Below, piece after piece: positions 43,095 through 53,980 of a stretch of 64,000 nucleotides of DNA. Under the pieces are notes generated by a model, which was given only the letters and a program-made list of their open reading frames with translations, had not been told where the DNA came from and made no database searches. Position numbers and translations under genes: made by a program. The stretch spans positions 16,952,173 through 17,016,172 of the forward strand of contig NC_057793.1 of NCBI RefSeq assembly GCF_014905175.1, given 5' to 3'. Positions within the stretch are counted from its first letter, which is position 1, and every line of letters starts with the position of its first letter. This DNA comes from Aphidius gifuensis. Lineage: Eukaryota > Arthropoda > Insecta > Hymenoptera > Braconidae.

Positions 43095-46000
43095 ATGGAT
43101 AGTTCAAGTGAAGACGAATGTCAAGACGGTGGAAGTGAAGATTGTATAGAATTACTCGATGAAACGCGTGAAGAAATACCTAAATTTTCACTCACAAGTA
43201 CGACGTATACATTCAAAATAAAAGACGTTCCTCATAATCGCGGGCTTGTTGAGTTTATTGAGAGTGCTTTTCGACAAGTATATGAACGTGTTATGTCTTT
43301 GTCTAGCAATAACACTGACCGAATTATTTTTAATTTCCGATCAGAAAATATGACTAGTGATTCATTTACAAATTTGACACCAATTAATGAGTTTACTTTT
43401 GATCGTTTATGGACAATAATAAGTAGTATATGTCAAAGTGCTGGCGGTATAGATGCGACGGCTGCATTTAATATAAAAGTTATAATTTTAAAACGAATTT
43501 TTGGTGGATGTGGAATGCCTAAAAGTGAAAGATCGAGACGTGGTACACTAATAATTAATAATAAAGATAATTTATGTTTACCAAGATCAATCGTAGTAAA
43601 ATTATCTGAATTAGAGACAAATAAACTTGACGTGGCTAGATTAAAAGCAGTTCGTGACGCTCGATATGAATTACAAAAAACATTGACTCTTGAATTTATA
43701 AATAAATCTGGTGTTGTTATTCCACCTGAGGGATGTGGGTTAGAGTGGTGAGACAATTTCAGATGTATTTAGCAACATGTCCGATTAAACGCGTTTTAAA
43801 AATATATAAATATGTTTCTAATAATATGAATGGACATGAATTAATATTTGATGGTACAGATTTAGTTGAGGGTTTTATTCGTGAAGAACAAAATTATATA
43901 CCAATTGCATATTATGAAAATAGTCATCATTATGAACCAATAAATAATATAATAACTTTTATGCATGGTACAAAAAAATATTGTTTAATTTGTGATAAAA
44001 GATATTCATCACCTGAAACGCATTTGTCATGTCCTGGTCGTTGTGACCGATGTTTAAATAATTTGTGTGAGATAAATGTAGAATTAGTTGAGTGTCGTGA
44101 TTGTGATCGGGCTTTTTATGGACAACAGTGTTTAGACAAACATAGGACAGCTCAATCTTATAATTCAAAGCATTCAGTGTGTGAGGCAATAAAAAAGTGT
44201 AAAAAATGTTTTAGAAAAGTTCACTTAAATACGCGTCATTTATGTGGATATTATTATTGTTCTGCATGTGAAGAGCTTCAACCGCCATCACATTTATGTT
44301 ATTTTAAAAGTAAAATGAATTATAAAAAAAAAGAAGATCTTTGTGCTTATGTTTTTTATGATTTTGAGACAATGCAATCTAAAACAGTTAATAATGATAA
44401 TAAAATTTATAAAATTCATGAGGTTAATTATGTAGTAGTTCACCTTGTGTGCGATAAATGTATGAATGATACGAGTGATTTGGATGAGCCTAGTATACCG
44501 ATCGAGAATAAATGTGATTCATGTACTACTCGCGAATTTATTGCTGAAGGGAAAGACACTGTAAAAAAATTTGTTGATTTTTTATTTGGAATAAAAATAA
44601 ATATAGTGAAATTATTGTATTAGCTCATAATCAAAAATTATGATGGTCAGTGGCTTTTAAAAGAATTAATTAATCGTAAATTAGGAGGAAAAATTAGTAC
44701 TATAATTACTGGTACAAGTATTAATGTTTTGTCGTTTGAAAATATTAAATGTATAGATTCACTCAATTTTTTTCAAGCACCTTTGAGTGCTTTACCTCGT
44801 ATGTTTGGTCTTGATGAAAAAATTTCAAAAGGTTATTTTCCACATTTTTTAAATAAAATCAAAATTATATCGGTGAGGTACCACCACCAGAAATGTATGG
44901 TGTGCGTGCGAAAAATAAAAAGAAGCTGACAAATTTGATAAGTGGTATAAAGAAAGAGTAGACTCTGGAGAATTATTTGATTTTAGAAAGGAACTGAAAC
45001 TTTATTGTACTCTAGATGTAATTGTTTTACGTATGGCATGTTTAAAATTTATAAATTTAACTTTAAAAATTACTAATGTTAATCCATTCCGTGAAGCTTT
45101 GACTTGTGCTTCATTATGTATGCGTGTTTTTCAACGTAATTATCTTACTAAAGAAAAAATCGGAATCGTTCCCAGGTCTGGTTATAGATTAAGCGACAAT
45201 CAGTCAAAAGAAGCTCTTCAGTGGCTGGAATGGTTAGCATATTCAACAGCAAGTAATATTCAACATGCTGGTAACTCTCATGAAGTCAAAATAGGTCCAA
45301 AAAAAATTAGAGTTGATGGTATAAATGAAAGACGAAAAAACATTTTTCAGTATCATGGTTGTTGGTGGCATGGATGTATTGAGTGTTTTATGTTTAATCG
45401 TGATCATGTACAAAAAGATGGTACAACTTTGAATGAACGTTATGAACGCACGCAAAATATTACAAAGTATTTAGAAGATCAAGGTTATGATGTTATTGAA
45501 AAATGGGGATGTGAATTTAAAAAATTGTTAAAAGATGTACCTCAAGTAAAAAAATTTGTTGATTCTATTGATGCAAATTATTACACAGCATTGAACCCAC
45601 GTGATGCTTATTTTGGTGGTAGGACGGAGAATTTCGTCGAGTCATATACAGTACAACCCGGGGAAACTATACAGTATGTAGATTTCACAAGCCTGTATCC
45701 GAGTGTCCTTAAGCAATCTGCATTTCCATTAGCTCATCCTAAAGTATATGCTGGTCGCGATATCGAGAAAAAATTTCCAAATAATGATATATCAAAAATT
45801 GATGGATTAATAAAATGTCGTGTACTTGCACCGTCTGATTTACACATGCCTGTTTTGCCTGTACGTTCAAAAAATAAAAAACTTTATTTTCCACTCTGTC
45901 GTACATGTGTTGATACAATGGAGCCAGGTTTTTGTAATCATAATAATGATGAGAGAAGTTTAATCGGTACTTGGGTGTCGTCAGAACTAAAACTTGCTTT

Positions 46001-46991
46001 AACAAAAGGATATGTCATAGAAAAAATATATGAAGTTTGGCATTACGATAGAATGTCGATGAATAATAAAGAAACTAATGAAGTCGGTTTATTTACAGGA
46101 TATATAAATACTTTTCTTAAAATAAAACAAGAAGCCAGTGGGTACCCATCTTGGGTCAAAACTGAATCTGATAAAGATCAATATATCGAGGAATATTTTC
46201 AAGCTGAAAATATTAAACTTGATAAAGAAAAAATAGATTTTAATCCAGGTCTCCGTACATTGAGTAAAAATATGCTCAATTCGTTATATGGTAAATTAGG
46301 ACAAAGAAGTTCTTTATGGCGTAAAACAATTTGCAGTGATTTACAAGAATTTTATGAGATAGTAGATAACGAAAAAAATTTAATTCAATTTATCGAACCA
46401 ATAAATCAAGAAACTGTCTTAATTTCGTGGAAATTAATTAATGAAGAAGAACCTTTAACAAAAACAACTAACGTTGTATTGGCGGCTTTTACGACAGCGT
46501 ATGCTCGGGAAAAATTATATTCTTGTATTCATGAAAATAGTAAACAAATTTTATATGTAGATACTGACTCTATTATAAGAATATGTAAAAATGAAAATGA
46601 TAAATTAATTACAGGGAGTAAATTGGGAGATTTAACTGATGAGCTAGAAGAGTATGGAGAAGGTTCATATATAAAATCTTTTATATCGGGTGGGCCAAAA
46701 TTTTATTCTTTTATTGTACAAAAACCTGATGGTGGTCAAGTAGAAGTCTGTAAATTGAAAGGTGTGCGGCTTGACTTGGAAGCACAAAAATTTATAAATT
46801 TTAATACTGTTAAATCATTAATTAAGCGTGAAATAGATCCTTTTAAAATTGAATATAATTCTATCCGTAGAACAAGAGATCTACAAGTGTACTCTACTAT
46901 TGATAAAAAAATGATTTCTGTTACAGGACCTAAGCGTAATCACTACGAGAATATTACATATCCTCTGGGGTATAAAAGACAACGTGTGTAA
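43095..46991 (+). pseudogene. polB: Protein-primed family B DNA polymerase (pPolB), several frameshifts
   Basis: The N-terminal part (43095-43751) is Polinton-specific. 43733-44623 adds cysteine/histidine zinc clusters and the exonuclease Exo I motif FYDFETMQ. The Exo II region (AHNQ...YDGQWLL, 44635-44660) is hit by two shifts. The main frame 45033-46991 holds DFTSLYPS (motif A), KNMLNSLYGKLGQR (motif B) and YVDTDSI (motif C), ending in TYPLGYKRQRV-like residues. Four or more frameshifts (near 43740, 44615-44640, 44885-44925) break it. It replicates the element from protein-primed ends. All catalytic motifs are still legible. Confidence 0.92.
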
Positions 46992-47301
46992 TAAAAAAAA
47001 TTTCTTAAAAATGTAATAAAAAATTTTGTGTAATAAATAAAAATTTATTGTCAAAAAATATTTGTATTGTCAAAAATAAAAATTTTGTTTCATAAATAAA
47101 AAAATTTTTTAATAAAGATAAATAAAAATTAAAATTAAAAAAAAAAATTTGTCCTATGAATAAAAATTTACTGTCAAAAAAATATTTGTTTTGTCGAAAA
47201 TAAAAAAATTGTTTTGTAATAAAAAATTATTTTACCAACCATTTTATTTTTCAGATTTCTATATAACTCGATTATTTATTTATTTTTTCTCAGTTGTTAA
47301 A
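46992..47301 (+). other. AT-rich spacer with duplicated block, polyadenylation signals and TATA box
   Basis: A block ATAAAAATTTAyTGTCAAAAA occurs near 47038 and 47160, so about 120 bases are duplicated. Several AATAAA sites could end the polymerase mRNA. TATATAA at 47260-47266 lies 36-42 nt before the ATPase ATG. Confidence 0.5.
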
Positions 47302-47964
47302 ATGTCTCTAGTGTGTCAATTCCCGTTTACTATGCTTCTTGCTGGAGCATCAGGCTGTGGTAAGACTACTTGGTTAAAAAAATTTTTAAATGAAAATATC
47401 ACCGATGTAAAATTTGATAAAGTTTATTTTTTTTATGGGCAATGGCAAGACAGTTTTAAACAATTTTCTTCAGTTGAATTTGTTGAAGGTCTACCAAAAT
47501 TAAAAGAGTTTAATGATAAAAAAAAAAAATTAGTTATTATCGATGATCTCATGAGAGAGTCCGGCTCTTCCAGTGTTATTATGGATCTTTTTACAAAGGG
47601 AAGTCATCATCTTGGATTATCAGTTATATTATTATCGCAAAATCTTTTCCATCGTGGCTTTCGTGATATAAGTTTAAATACACATTATATTGTTTTATTT
47701 AAAAATCCTCGAGATCGTTCACAAGTATTTTTTTTAGCACGACAAATATACCCTGAGAATCCGCGTTTTCTTCAAGAGGCTTATTTTGAAGCGACCTCTG
47801 TACCTCATGGATATATTTTACTTGATTTGAAACAGAGTACCCCAGAAAATCTCCGTGTACGTACATGTGTTTTTCCAAGTGATACACATAATTTTGTTTA
47901 CATTCCACGAAAAGATATAAATACAATAACGTCATCTAATAACATACCAGTTGTACGAATATAA
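47302..47964 (+). CDS. FtsK/HerA-type genome packaging ATPase
   Basis: 220 codons from the ATG at 47302, intact. Walker A is GASGCGKTTW (residues ~14-23), Walker B KLVIIDDLM, and a LSQNLF sensor follows, the Polinton/adintovirus packaging ATPase pattern. It pumps DNA into capsids. I chose the ATG after CAGTTGTTAAA rather than upstream frame extension, which reads through AT-rich spacer. It ends in a 1-base overlap with the next gene (TAATGG at 47962). Confidence 0.9.
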   Translation: MSLVCQFPFTMLLAGASGCGKTTWLKKFLNENITDVKFDKVYFFYGQWQDSFKQFSSVEFVEGLPKLKEFNDKKKKLVIIDDLMRESGSSSVIMDLFTKGSHHLGLSVILLSQNLFHRGFRDISLNTHYIVLFKNPRDRSQVFFLARQIYPENPRFLQEAYFEATSVPHGYILLDLKQSTPENLRVRTCVFPSDTHNFVYIPRKDINTITSSNNIPVVRI

Positions 47965-48311
47965 TGGCAGTCGGTACGTGTAATCCGTTTAATAAAAAAC
48001 ATAGTGTTCTACTACAAGCATTAGTATATGCTAATCCAAAACAACGTCAAGCAATTTTAAAGCATAGTGACAAAAATCTTATTCGCTGTATTGGTGAATG
48101 TTCATTAAATATTTTGAAAGGTACAATAAGTATTAAAAAAACAGAAAAAAAAAAATTAAAAAAACATAAATCAATACTACGTTCTCTGGCCTCTCCAGGA
48201 AATATAAAAACAAAAAAAAAAATTTTAATTAATCAATCAGGTGGTGGCTCCTTGTTACCTTTATTACTTACTCCAATAATTACAGCTGTAATTACAAAAT
48301 ATTTTAAATAA
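47964..48311 (+). CDS. Small basic Polinton virion-type protein
   Basis: 115 codons, intact. A helical N-terminal region (KKHSVLLQALVYANPKQRQAI, IGECSLNIL), a Lys-rich middle (KKTEKKKLKKHK) and a GGGSLLPLLLTPIITAVI hydrophobic end. Proteins of this layout sit next to the ATPase in other insect Polintons; role unknown, perhaps a core or membrane-active protein. It overlaps the ATPase and the next gene by one base at each side. Confidence 0.7.
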   Translation: MAVGTCNPFNKKHSVLLQALVYANPKQRQAILKHSDKNLIRCIGECSLNILKGTISIKKTEKKKLKKHKSILRSLASPGNIKTKKKILINQSGGGSLLPLLLTPIITAVITKYFK

Positions 48312-49087
48312 TGGAACATGTAAGAAAAATGGTTTTAATTCCTGAAGACTCGGTTAATAAATTAAATACAAACAATGACGTAGGTACTGTTCAAACACCT
48401 GGAGATGTGACGTCACGCCTTGATAATCAACTCCATAATATTTTAAATTCAAATAAAAATGACGGAGAAAAGTGGAATGAATATAAAGAAGTTTTGAGAC
48501 GATTTTTATTTTTCAATAATAATAATAACAATAATATTGACTACAGAAATTTAAGTAATGATAATGATACAAAATATCCGGAAGACTTGATTATAAAAGC
48601 AGTTCCTAAAATTTTTCAAAAAAAAGCACAAGGTTTAATAAATCATATAACCAGAGCAGATAACGGAAATCGATTAAAATGGAATGATAAAGGCTTGGTT
48701 AGTATAGACGGAAAAACTATTCATGGTTCTAGTATTATTGATTTAATTAATGATGCGTTACGTCATCGTAAAAATATTAAAGCAATCGGCCATGATCAGT
48801 TTGCACGATTTTTAAAAGATATTCATGCGCCTAGAGATTTTGTTAGTAATATTAGTTTCTGGGAACAAAGCGACAACGATGATGCTGAAGAAGAAGTAAT
48901 TACACCAAATTTAAGACCACCACCAATTAATAAAAGAAGATTGAGCAGAAGAGAATTGTCTTTTTCTGATGAAGAAATATCTACTGTACGTAAAGTTAAA
49001 AAACCTCCACAAAAAACTGTAAAACCAGCTACATCAATTTTGCGACCATCAACAAGGTCATCACAATGGTTAAGCATAAAAAAATAA
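48311..49087 (+). CDS. Conserved Polinton protein of unknown function (upstream of integrase)
   Basis: 258 codons, intact. KMVLIPEDSVNKL and TPGDVTSRLDNQLHNILN near the start, a KWNEYKEVLRRF helix, an Asn run, and then HGSSIIDLINDALRH resemble a recurrent protein found before the integrase in Mavericks. A Pro/Lys/Ser-rich tail ends it. Its place in the tight gene array suggests a structural or assembly role. No enzyme motif seen. Confidence 0.65.
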   Translation: MEHVRKMVLIPEDSVNKLNTNNDVGTVQTPGDVTSRLDNQLHNILNSNKNDGEKWNEYKEVLRRFLFFNNNNNNNIDYRNLSNDNDTKYPEDLIIKAVPKIFQKKAQGLINHITRADNGNRLKWNDKGLVSIDGKTIHGSSIIDLINDALRHRKNIKAIGHDQFARFLKDIHAPRDFVSNISFWEQSDNDDAEEEVITPNLRPPPINKRRLSRRELSFSDEEISTVRKVKKPPQKTVKPATSILRPSTRSSQWLSIKK

Positions 49088-50150
49088 ATTTACCAAACAT
49101 TTATTACAACCCCAAAAATCCCCTATCATTCTCGGGTGCACGAAATATATTTAAAAAATACCCAAAGTCCAAAAAAGAAATTTAAGATTGGTTAGATTCG
49201 CAAAATACTTATACACTTCATAAACCAGTCCGGAGAAAATTTTCTCGTTTACATTACATTACAAAAAATGTAGATGATTTATGGGAAATGGATTTAGCTG
49301 ACTTGACCTCATTACAAAGTTATAATGATGGTAATAAATTTTTATTAGTTGTCATAGATGTACTTAGTAAATATCTTTGGGTTGAACCTCTTATTAATAA
49401 ATCAGGAAATACTGTATGTCAAGCACTTGAAAAAATTTTTTTAACTAGTGGACGTCGACCAGTAGTTTTACAATCAGACAAAGGTAAAGAATTTTTAAAT
49501 AAAAATGTACAAAAATTATTGGACCAAGTCAAAATTCATTTTCGTGTAGCACGTAATCCGGATATCAAAGCAGCTATAGTTGAACGAGTAAATCGCACAC
49601 TTAAAGAAAGAATTTATCGTTATTTCACGTATAAAAAAACTCATCGTTATATTGAAGTCTTACCTAAAATTGTACAAGCGTATAATAATGCAATACATTC
49701 ATCAACAAAAATGACCCCAGCCGCTGTTACTATATACAATGCTCAAAAGGCACGTGAAAATATAGAAAAACAATATACAAATGCGACAAAAAAAAATAAT
49801 AAATACCATGTTGGTGACTATGTTAGAATCAGTAATGAAAAGCAATCTTTCAGTAAAGGTTATGCTGGATCTTGGTCAAAAGAATTATTTATAATATCAA
49901 AAGTTTATATTCGACAATCTTTACCTATTTATGAAATTAAAGATTTAAAAGGTGAAGATATTTCAGGTTATTTTTATGAACAAGAAATAAGTAAAGTAAA
50001 TCAAAATATAAATGAAGAATATTTTGATGTTGAAAAATTTTGACACACGGGGAAAAGGACAGAAAAAGAATATCTTGTTAGATGGAAAATTATTCTAGTG
50101 ATTTTGATGAATGGGTACCAGCAAGTAATTTAAAAGATCATGTTCAATAA
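49087..50150 (+). pseudogene. int: Polinton integrase with C-terminal chromodomain (stops and frameshift)
   Basis: Reading from about 49090: an N-terminal segment with NPLSFSGA and TYTLHKPVRRKF, a TAA near 49183-49185, then the core (MDLADL, LQSDKGKEF, AIVERVNRTLK) with the D, D, E catalytic triad. After VEKF a TGA at 50041-50043 intervenes, and the same frame continues with EYLVRWK. A frameshift then leads to the rest of a chromodomain (SSDFDEWVPASNL). It inserts the element and explains the 6-bp duplication. The chromodomain may bind methylated histone tails. The gene overlaps the next by 11 nt. Confidence 0.88.
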
Positions 50151-50908
50151 AGATTTTTATATTACACTTGTTAGTAATAAAAATAATCAATATTATCCGA
50201 ATAATACAACAGCTGCATTTACAACACAATTACATCGTGCATTTAATCTTGAAGGAAGCTGGTCAGTTGGATTGAGTGAAATAGCGTTTCCAAATGCTTT
50301 TTTACATATAAATAAAAGTGAAGGAATAATTAATATTGATCTTGGTAATAATAATTTTAACGTAAATATCGAAAGTGGTGTATATCCAAATACAGATAGT
50401 GTCATATGGTCATTTAATGAAGATAAAAATTTTATACAACATTTTGAATTAGTATATAATACTCGGACACGTTTTGTTACTATAATAAAAATGTAGTGGA
50501 AAAGATTGCAAAAACATAAAATAAAAATTAACCAGAAAATTGCAAATATTCTTGGATTTATATACCGCTGAGGGTCTTGTTTTACTGAAATTCAACACAT
50601 TTTAAAAAGCAAATGCACTCAGCAAGCATATATTACGTGGGTTTCCGTCAGCTTTATATATGTACATTGTGATATTGTTTCTTCCTCATATTATTGGTGA
50701 ATCTAATAAGCAAGTATCTTCTGAGTTGTGCCTTTTTGACTCTAGTAATTATCAATACGGCTCGTCGTTAATTGAAAAAATTTCAACTATATTATTTTTC
50801 CTTATTACGTCACTCATTTGATACTATTACAATAGATATAAAAGATAGAGCAATACGTAACTGAACGAAGTACCGAGATCCATTATTCGTGACACTTCAT
50901 TTTAAAAA
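50140..50908 (+). pseudogene. Penton-like minor capsid protein of the Polinton (frameshifted)
   Basis: The open part 50140-50496 reads MFNKDFYITLVSNKNNQYY and WSVGLSEIAFP, the usual start of this Polinton protein. After 50496 three frames carry the remaining pieces, including ALYMY...HIIGESNKQ and a final ITIDIKDRAIRN...VTLHF, ending near 50908, the common C-terminal strands of penton-like proteins. Several frameshifts. It forms the capsid vertices in related viruses. Confidence 0.65.
50837..50844 (+). promoter_or_regulatory. TATA box upstream of small basic virion gene
   Basis: TATAAAAG at 74-81 nt before the ATG at 50918; lies inside the end of the preceding gene. Weaker spacing than the other boxes. 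Confidence 0.35.
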
Positions 50909-50917
50909 ATAATTAAA

Positions 50918-51439
50918 ATGTATATTCAATATTATGAAAATCAAGTTGGTGGTGGGGCACTGATCCATCAAGTACATTTAAATCAACGTGGTCAAGGGAT
51001 AGGAGGGTTTCTTGGTGGTCTCTGTAGAGGAATATTACCACTAATTGGAAGTGCATTGAAACCAGTTGGGAAAAGAATTATTATCAGTTGAATGAATGTT
51101 TTGGGTGATGTCATCACTCGTCAGAGCAATTTAAGAGATTCTCTTGATAATCATTTGACACAATCTGGTAATAAATTAAAAAGAAAAGCTATGGATAAAC
51201 TAGATATATTTTTAAGTGGAGGTGGAGTTGGCTATAAAAGTAAACGACAAAAGACAATAACCAGTCAGAAACGTATAACTCGAAGACAACGTTCCAAGAG
51301 AAAAAAAATCAAAAAGGTCGCATTGTCAAAAAAGAAAAAAAAGAGTTGTAAAAAAAAAGAAAAAAATTCAAAAAGATGGTGGGAAAAAAATTAAAAAAGT
51401 TGTAAGAAAAAAGAAAAAGTCAATTGATATTTTCTCGTC
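50918..51439 (+). pseudogene. Small basic virion protein with Gly-rich hydrophobic start (stop and frameshift)
   Basis: From the ATG at 50918: VGGGALIHQVHLNQRGQG and IGGFLGGLCRGILPLIGSAL, then TGA at 51089-51091. The same frame continues from 51092 with KRKAMDKLDIFLSGGG and a long Lys/Arg-rich tail. A frameshift near 51360 leads to the probable end (DIFSS, about 51439). The layout is like pX/pVI-type core and minor proteins described in adintoviruses. The last codons abut the major capsid ATG at 51443. Confidence 0.6.
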
Positions 51440-51442
51440 ATA

Positions 51443-52768
51443 ATGTCATTTCTTCATAGCCATTCTTGTGAGTGTAGTAAATCTGAATTGATTTATTTAC
51501 AATACCACCTACTCAGACTACTGTTGAAGAGTCTCACTGGGTTTATTACAATCCAGTCACAACGCTCACAGAGGATTCACCAATTGAATTTCATATTCCA
51601 GCTAATAGAGAAGAATATATTGACCTGGCACATACGATGTTAAAGATAAGATGTAAAATTACAAAAGAAGATGGAACTGCTGTTGCCGCTGATGCTGTGG
51701 GTGTAACAAATAATTTTTTACATACAATGATTAGTCAATGTGATGTTTTATTTAATCAAAAGTCAGTCTCTGGATCTAATTCTTCATATCCATACCGTGC
51801 ATATATTGAAACATTATTAAACTATGGATCAGATGCATCAAACAGCCATTTACAATTGGGACTATGGTTTCTAGATACTCCAGGTTTTATGGAAGCACCA
51901 GTAGGAGCTGCTGCTGGAGCACAAAATAAAGGATTGCAAGATCGATCACTTTTTATGACTAATGGCAATCAATTTGAGATGCTTGGGCATTTACATGTTG
52001 ATGTTTTTAATCAAAATAAATTTTTATTGAATGGTGTTGAGATGAAAATAACTTTAACACGATCAAAGAATGAATTTTGTTTAATGGACAACACAGAGGA
52101 TGGAAATTATAAAGTAAATATTTTAGAAGCAACACTCATCATACGTCGTGCTAAGCTCAATCCAAGTGTACTTGTAGCACATTCAAAAGCATTGGCCAAA
52201 ACGACTGCAAAATATCCTTTGACTAGAGTAGAAGTAAAGAGTTTTATTTTAGCTCAGGGTATATTATCAAATACACTTGACAATATTATACTAGGAAGTT
52301 TACCTAAAAGAATTGTTGTTGGTTTAGTTGATAATAGAGCATTTAATGGTCATAGAAAATTTAATCCATTTAATTTTCAACATTTTAATTTAAATTTTTT
52401 GGCCTTATATGTCGATGGAAACCAAGTTGGTGGTAAAGCATTATCTCCCAGTTTTAGTAATAATATTCATGATGCTGAAGCCTATCAGACATTATTTTCT
52501 GGAACTGGAATACATTTTGCTGATCATGGAATGAAAATTTCTCGTTCTAGTTTTACGAAGGGCTATACTTTATTTGCATTTGACTTAACACCTGACCTCT
52601 GCTAATGATAGCATGTACTGGAATTTAATAAAAAATGGAAGTCTCAGAATTGAGATAAGATTCGGTGTTGCACTTGCTCAAACAATAAATTGTATAGTAT
52701 ATGCCGAGTTTGATAATATTATAGAAATTGATAGTACACGTCAGGTACTATTAGATTATAGTAATTAA
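51443..52768 (+). pseudogene. mcp: Double jelly-roll major capsid protein of the Polinton (two frameshifts)
   Basis: The start MSFLHSHSCECSK is followed by a frameshift near 51490. The next frame gives FTIPPTQTTVEESHW and runs through 52605 with MISQCDVLFNQKSVSGSN, LGLWFLDTPGFMEAP, GHLHVDVFNQNKFLLNGVE and KISRSSFTKGYTLFAFDLTPD. Another shift near 52600 leads to SMYWNLIKNGSLRIEIRFG and the stop at 52766-52768. These are hallmark motifs of Polinton major capsid proteins, about 440 residues in all. In the family this builds an icosahedral capsid. Confidence 0.9.
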
Positions 52769-52781
52769 GAAGGGGTATACG

Positions 52782-52817
52782 TATATATAGAGCTACTTTA
52801 GTTTATGTTATTCAGTC
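52782..52817 (+). promoter_or_regulatory. TATA box and arthropod initiator before the ECHC-like gene
   Basis: TATATATAG at 52782-52790 and TCAGTC at 52812-52817. The A of the initiator is 32 bases after the TATA start, the classical spacing, and the ATG follows at 52824. This is the best promoter in the element. Confidence 0.6.
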
Positions 52818-52823
52818 ATAAAT

Positions 52824-53289
52824 ATGTCGGAAGTTTTAATCATTGATATTCAGTGTCTAGTTGATCTCGCAATGAATACTACCCGAAAGAAATTTCTGTC
52901 TTGACATTACACGATAAATTTATTAGTCATTGGATAATTGGACCACCTTTTAAGTACTCGAAACTTGAAAAAGGAGCTCGTCGACAAAACAATTGGTTAA
53001 CAAAAAATTATCATAAAATTGATTGGGACGCATCTGAAGTACCTTACAAAAATCTACAATCATTAATTGAAAAATTGGAGAACTTGGTAAAAATATTTAT
53101 GTGAGAGGTGAAGAGAAACGTATGTTTTTACAACAATATTTGCGAGAACATTGTATTATTAATTTAGAAAATATATCACCACGATTTGGTTTATTACCAG
53201 CAGACGAACATTATTGTTTATTTCACGGAGTAAATTATCCTAATTATACTTGTACTCAACAAAACGTTTTATTAAATTTAAAAATTTGA
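52824..53289 (+). pseudogene. Small Polinton protein with E...C-x2-H...C pattern (copy 2, frameshifted)
   Basis: Three frames, 52824-52866, 52870-53100 and 53101-53289, join to about 155 codons. It starts SEVLIIDIQCLVD (a D-containing first strand), then YYPKEISVL, SHWIIGPPFKYSKL, YVRGEEKRMFLQQYL and CLFHGVNYPNYTC. It shares order and key residues with the intact 170-residue gene at 37556-38068 on the other strand and other end. DnaQ/Maelstrom-like fold is an inference from Glu in PKE and the C-x2-H...C cluster. Confidence 0.6.
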
Positions 53290-53306
53290 GTGAGACGAAG
53301 AATACT

Positions 53307-53826
53307 ATCCAATTGGTTGACGCATTACCACCACTTACGGATTTGACACGTGCAGGAGTATGCGCTAGTGACCGATTACCTCATATATGGCCGAAACGTT
53401 TTGGAATTATTGTTAATCTTGATAATCATAATCAACCAGGATCTCATTGGGTGTGTTTTACGTCAATAATTTGGGCCATGGACTCTTCTTCGACAGCTTC
53501 GACGACCTCCGAGAGATCCCCGTTTCCTTTACGCTCTCAAAAGAAATTGTGTCATCCACGAGTACAACAATATACAGCTGCAAAGTGTTACGAGTAATTG
53601 TTGCGGTCATTGGTGCATTGTTGCTCTTCATTATTTCGCGAATGGTGGGAGGCTCGACGGATTTCTCCGATTATTTACGAATGATGTTGAACGGAACGAC
53701 CGATATATTTTAAGAATGTTTAAAAAAATTGTTAGTAGACGTAAGAATTATAAACATAAGAAAAAATTTCATTTCCTTACTGGTAGTGGATCTAAAATAC
53801 AATCATCTATTTGTAATCGAAATTAA
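53307..53826 (+). pseudogene. Adenain-like cysteine protease of the Polinton (frameshifted)
   Basis: The first frame encodes VDALPPLTDLTRAGVCASD, RFGIIVNLDNHNQPG and GSHWVCF (catalytic His). A second frame has FFDSFDDL (acidic residue), and a third NCCGHWCIVALHYF (active-site Cys) and the Lys-rich tail to the stop near 53824-53826. Two frameshifts, near 53450 and 53595. It matures capsid proteins in the family. It sits between the ECHC-like gene and the IAP. Confidence 0.8.
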
Positions 53827-53980
53827 ATAAATTAATTAATAAAAAAACATGTGTGGAATTTTTATTGAAAAATAAGTAGTTTATAAATTGGGAATTGCAT
53901 CCATTGGTTCAGGTGAAAACTCCCCTCCCATATTATCAAAAAATGTACCCACGTCGTCTCTTACGACAACTAGTTTTAAA

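Noticed and set aside
43095..46991. Idea that pPolB is split into several genuine small genes
   Set aside because: Each break falls inside a conserved domain and the next frame continues the same domain, so frameshifts (decay or homopolymer errors) are the better reading.
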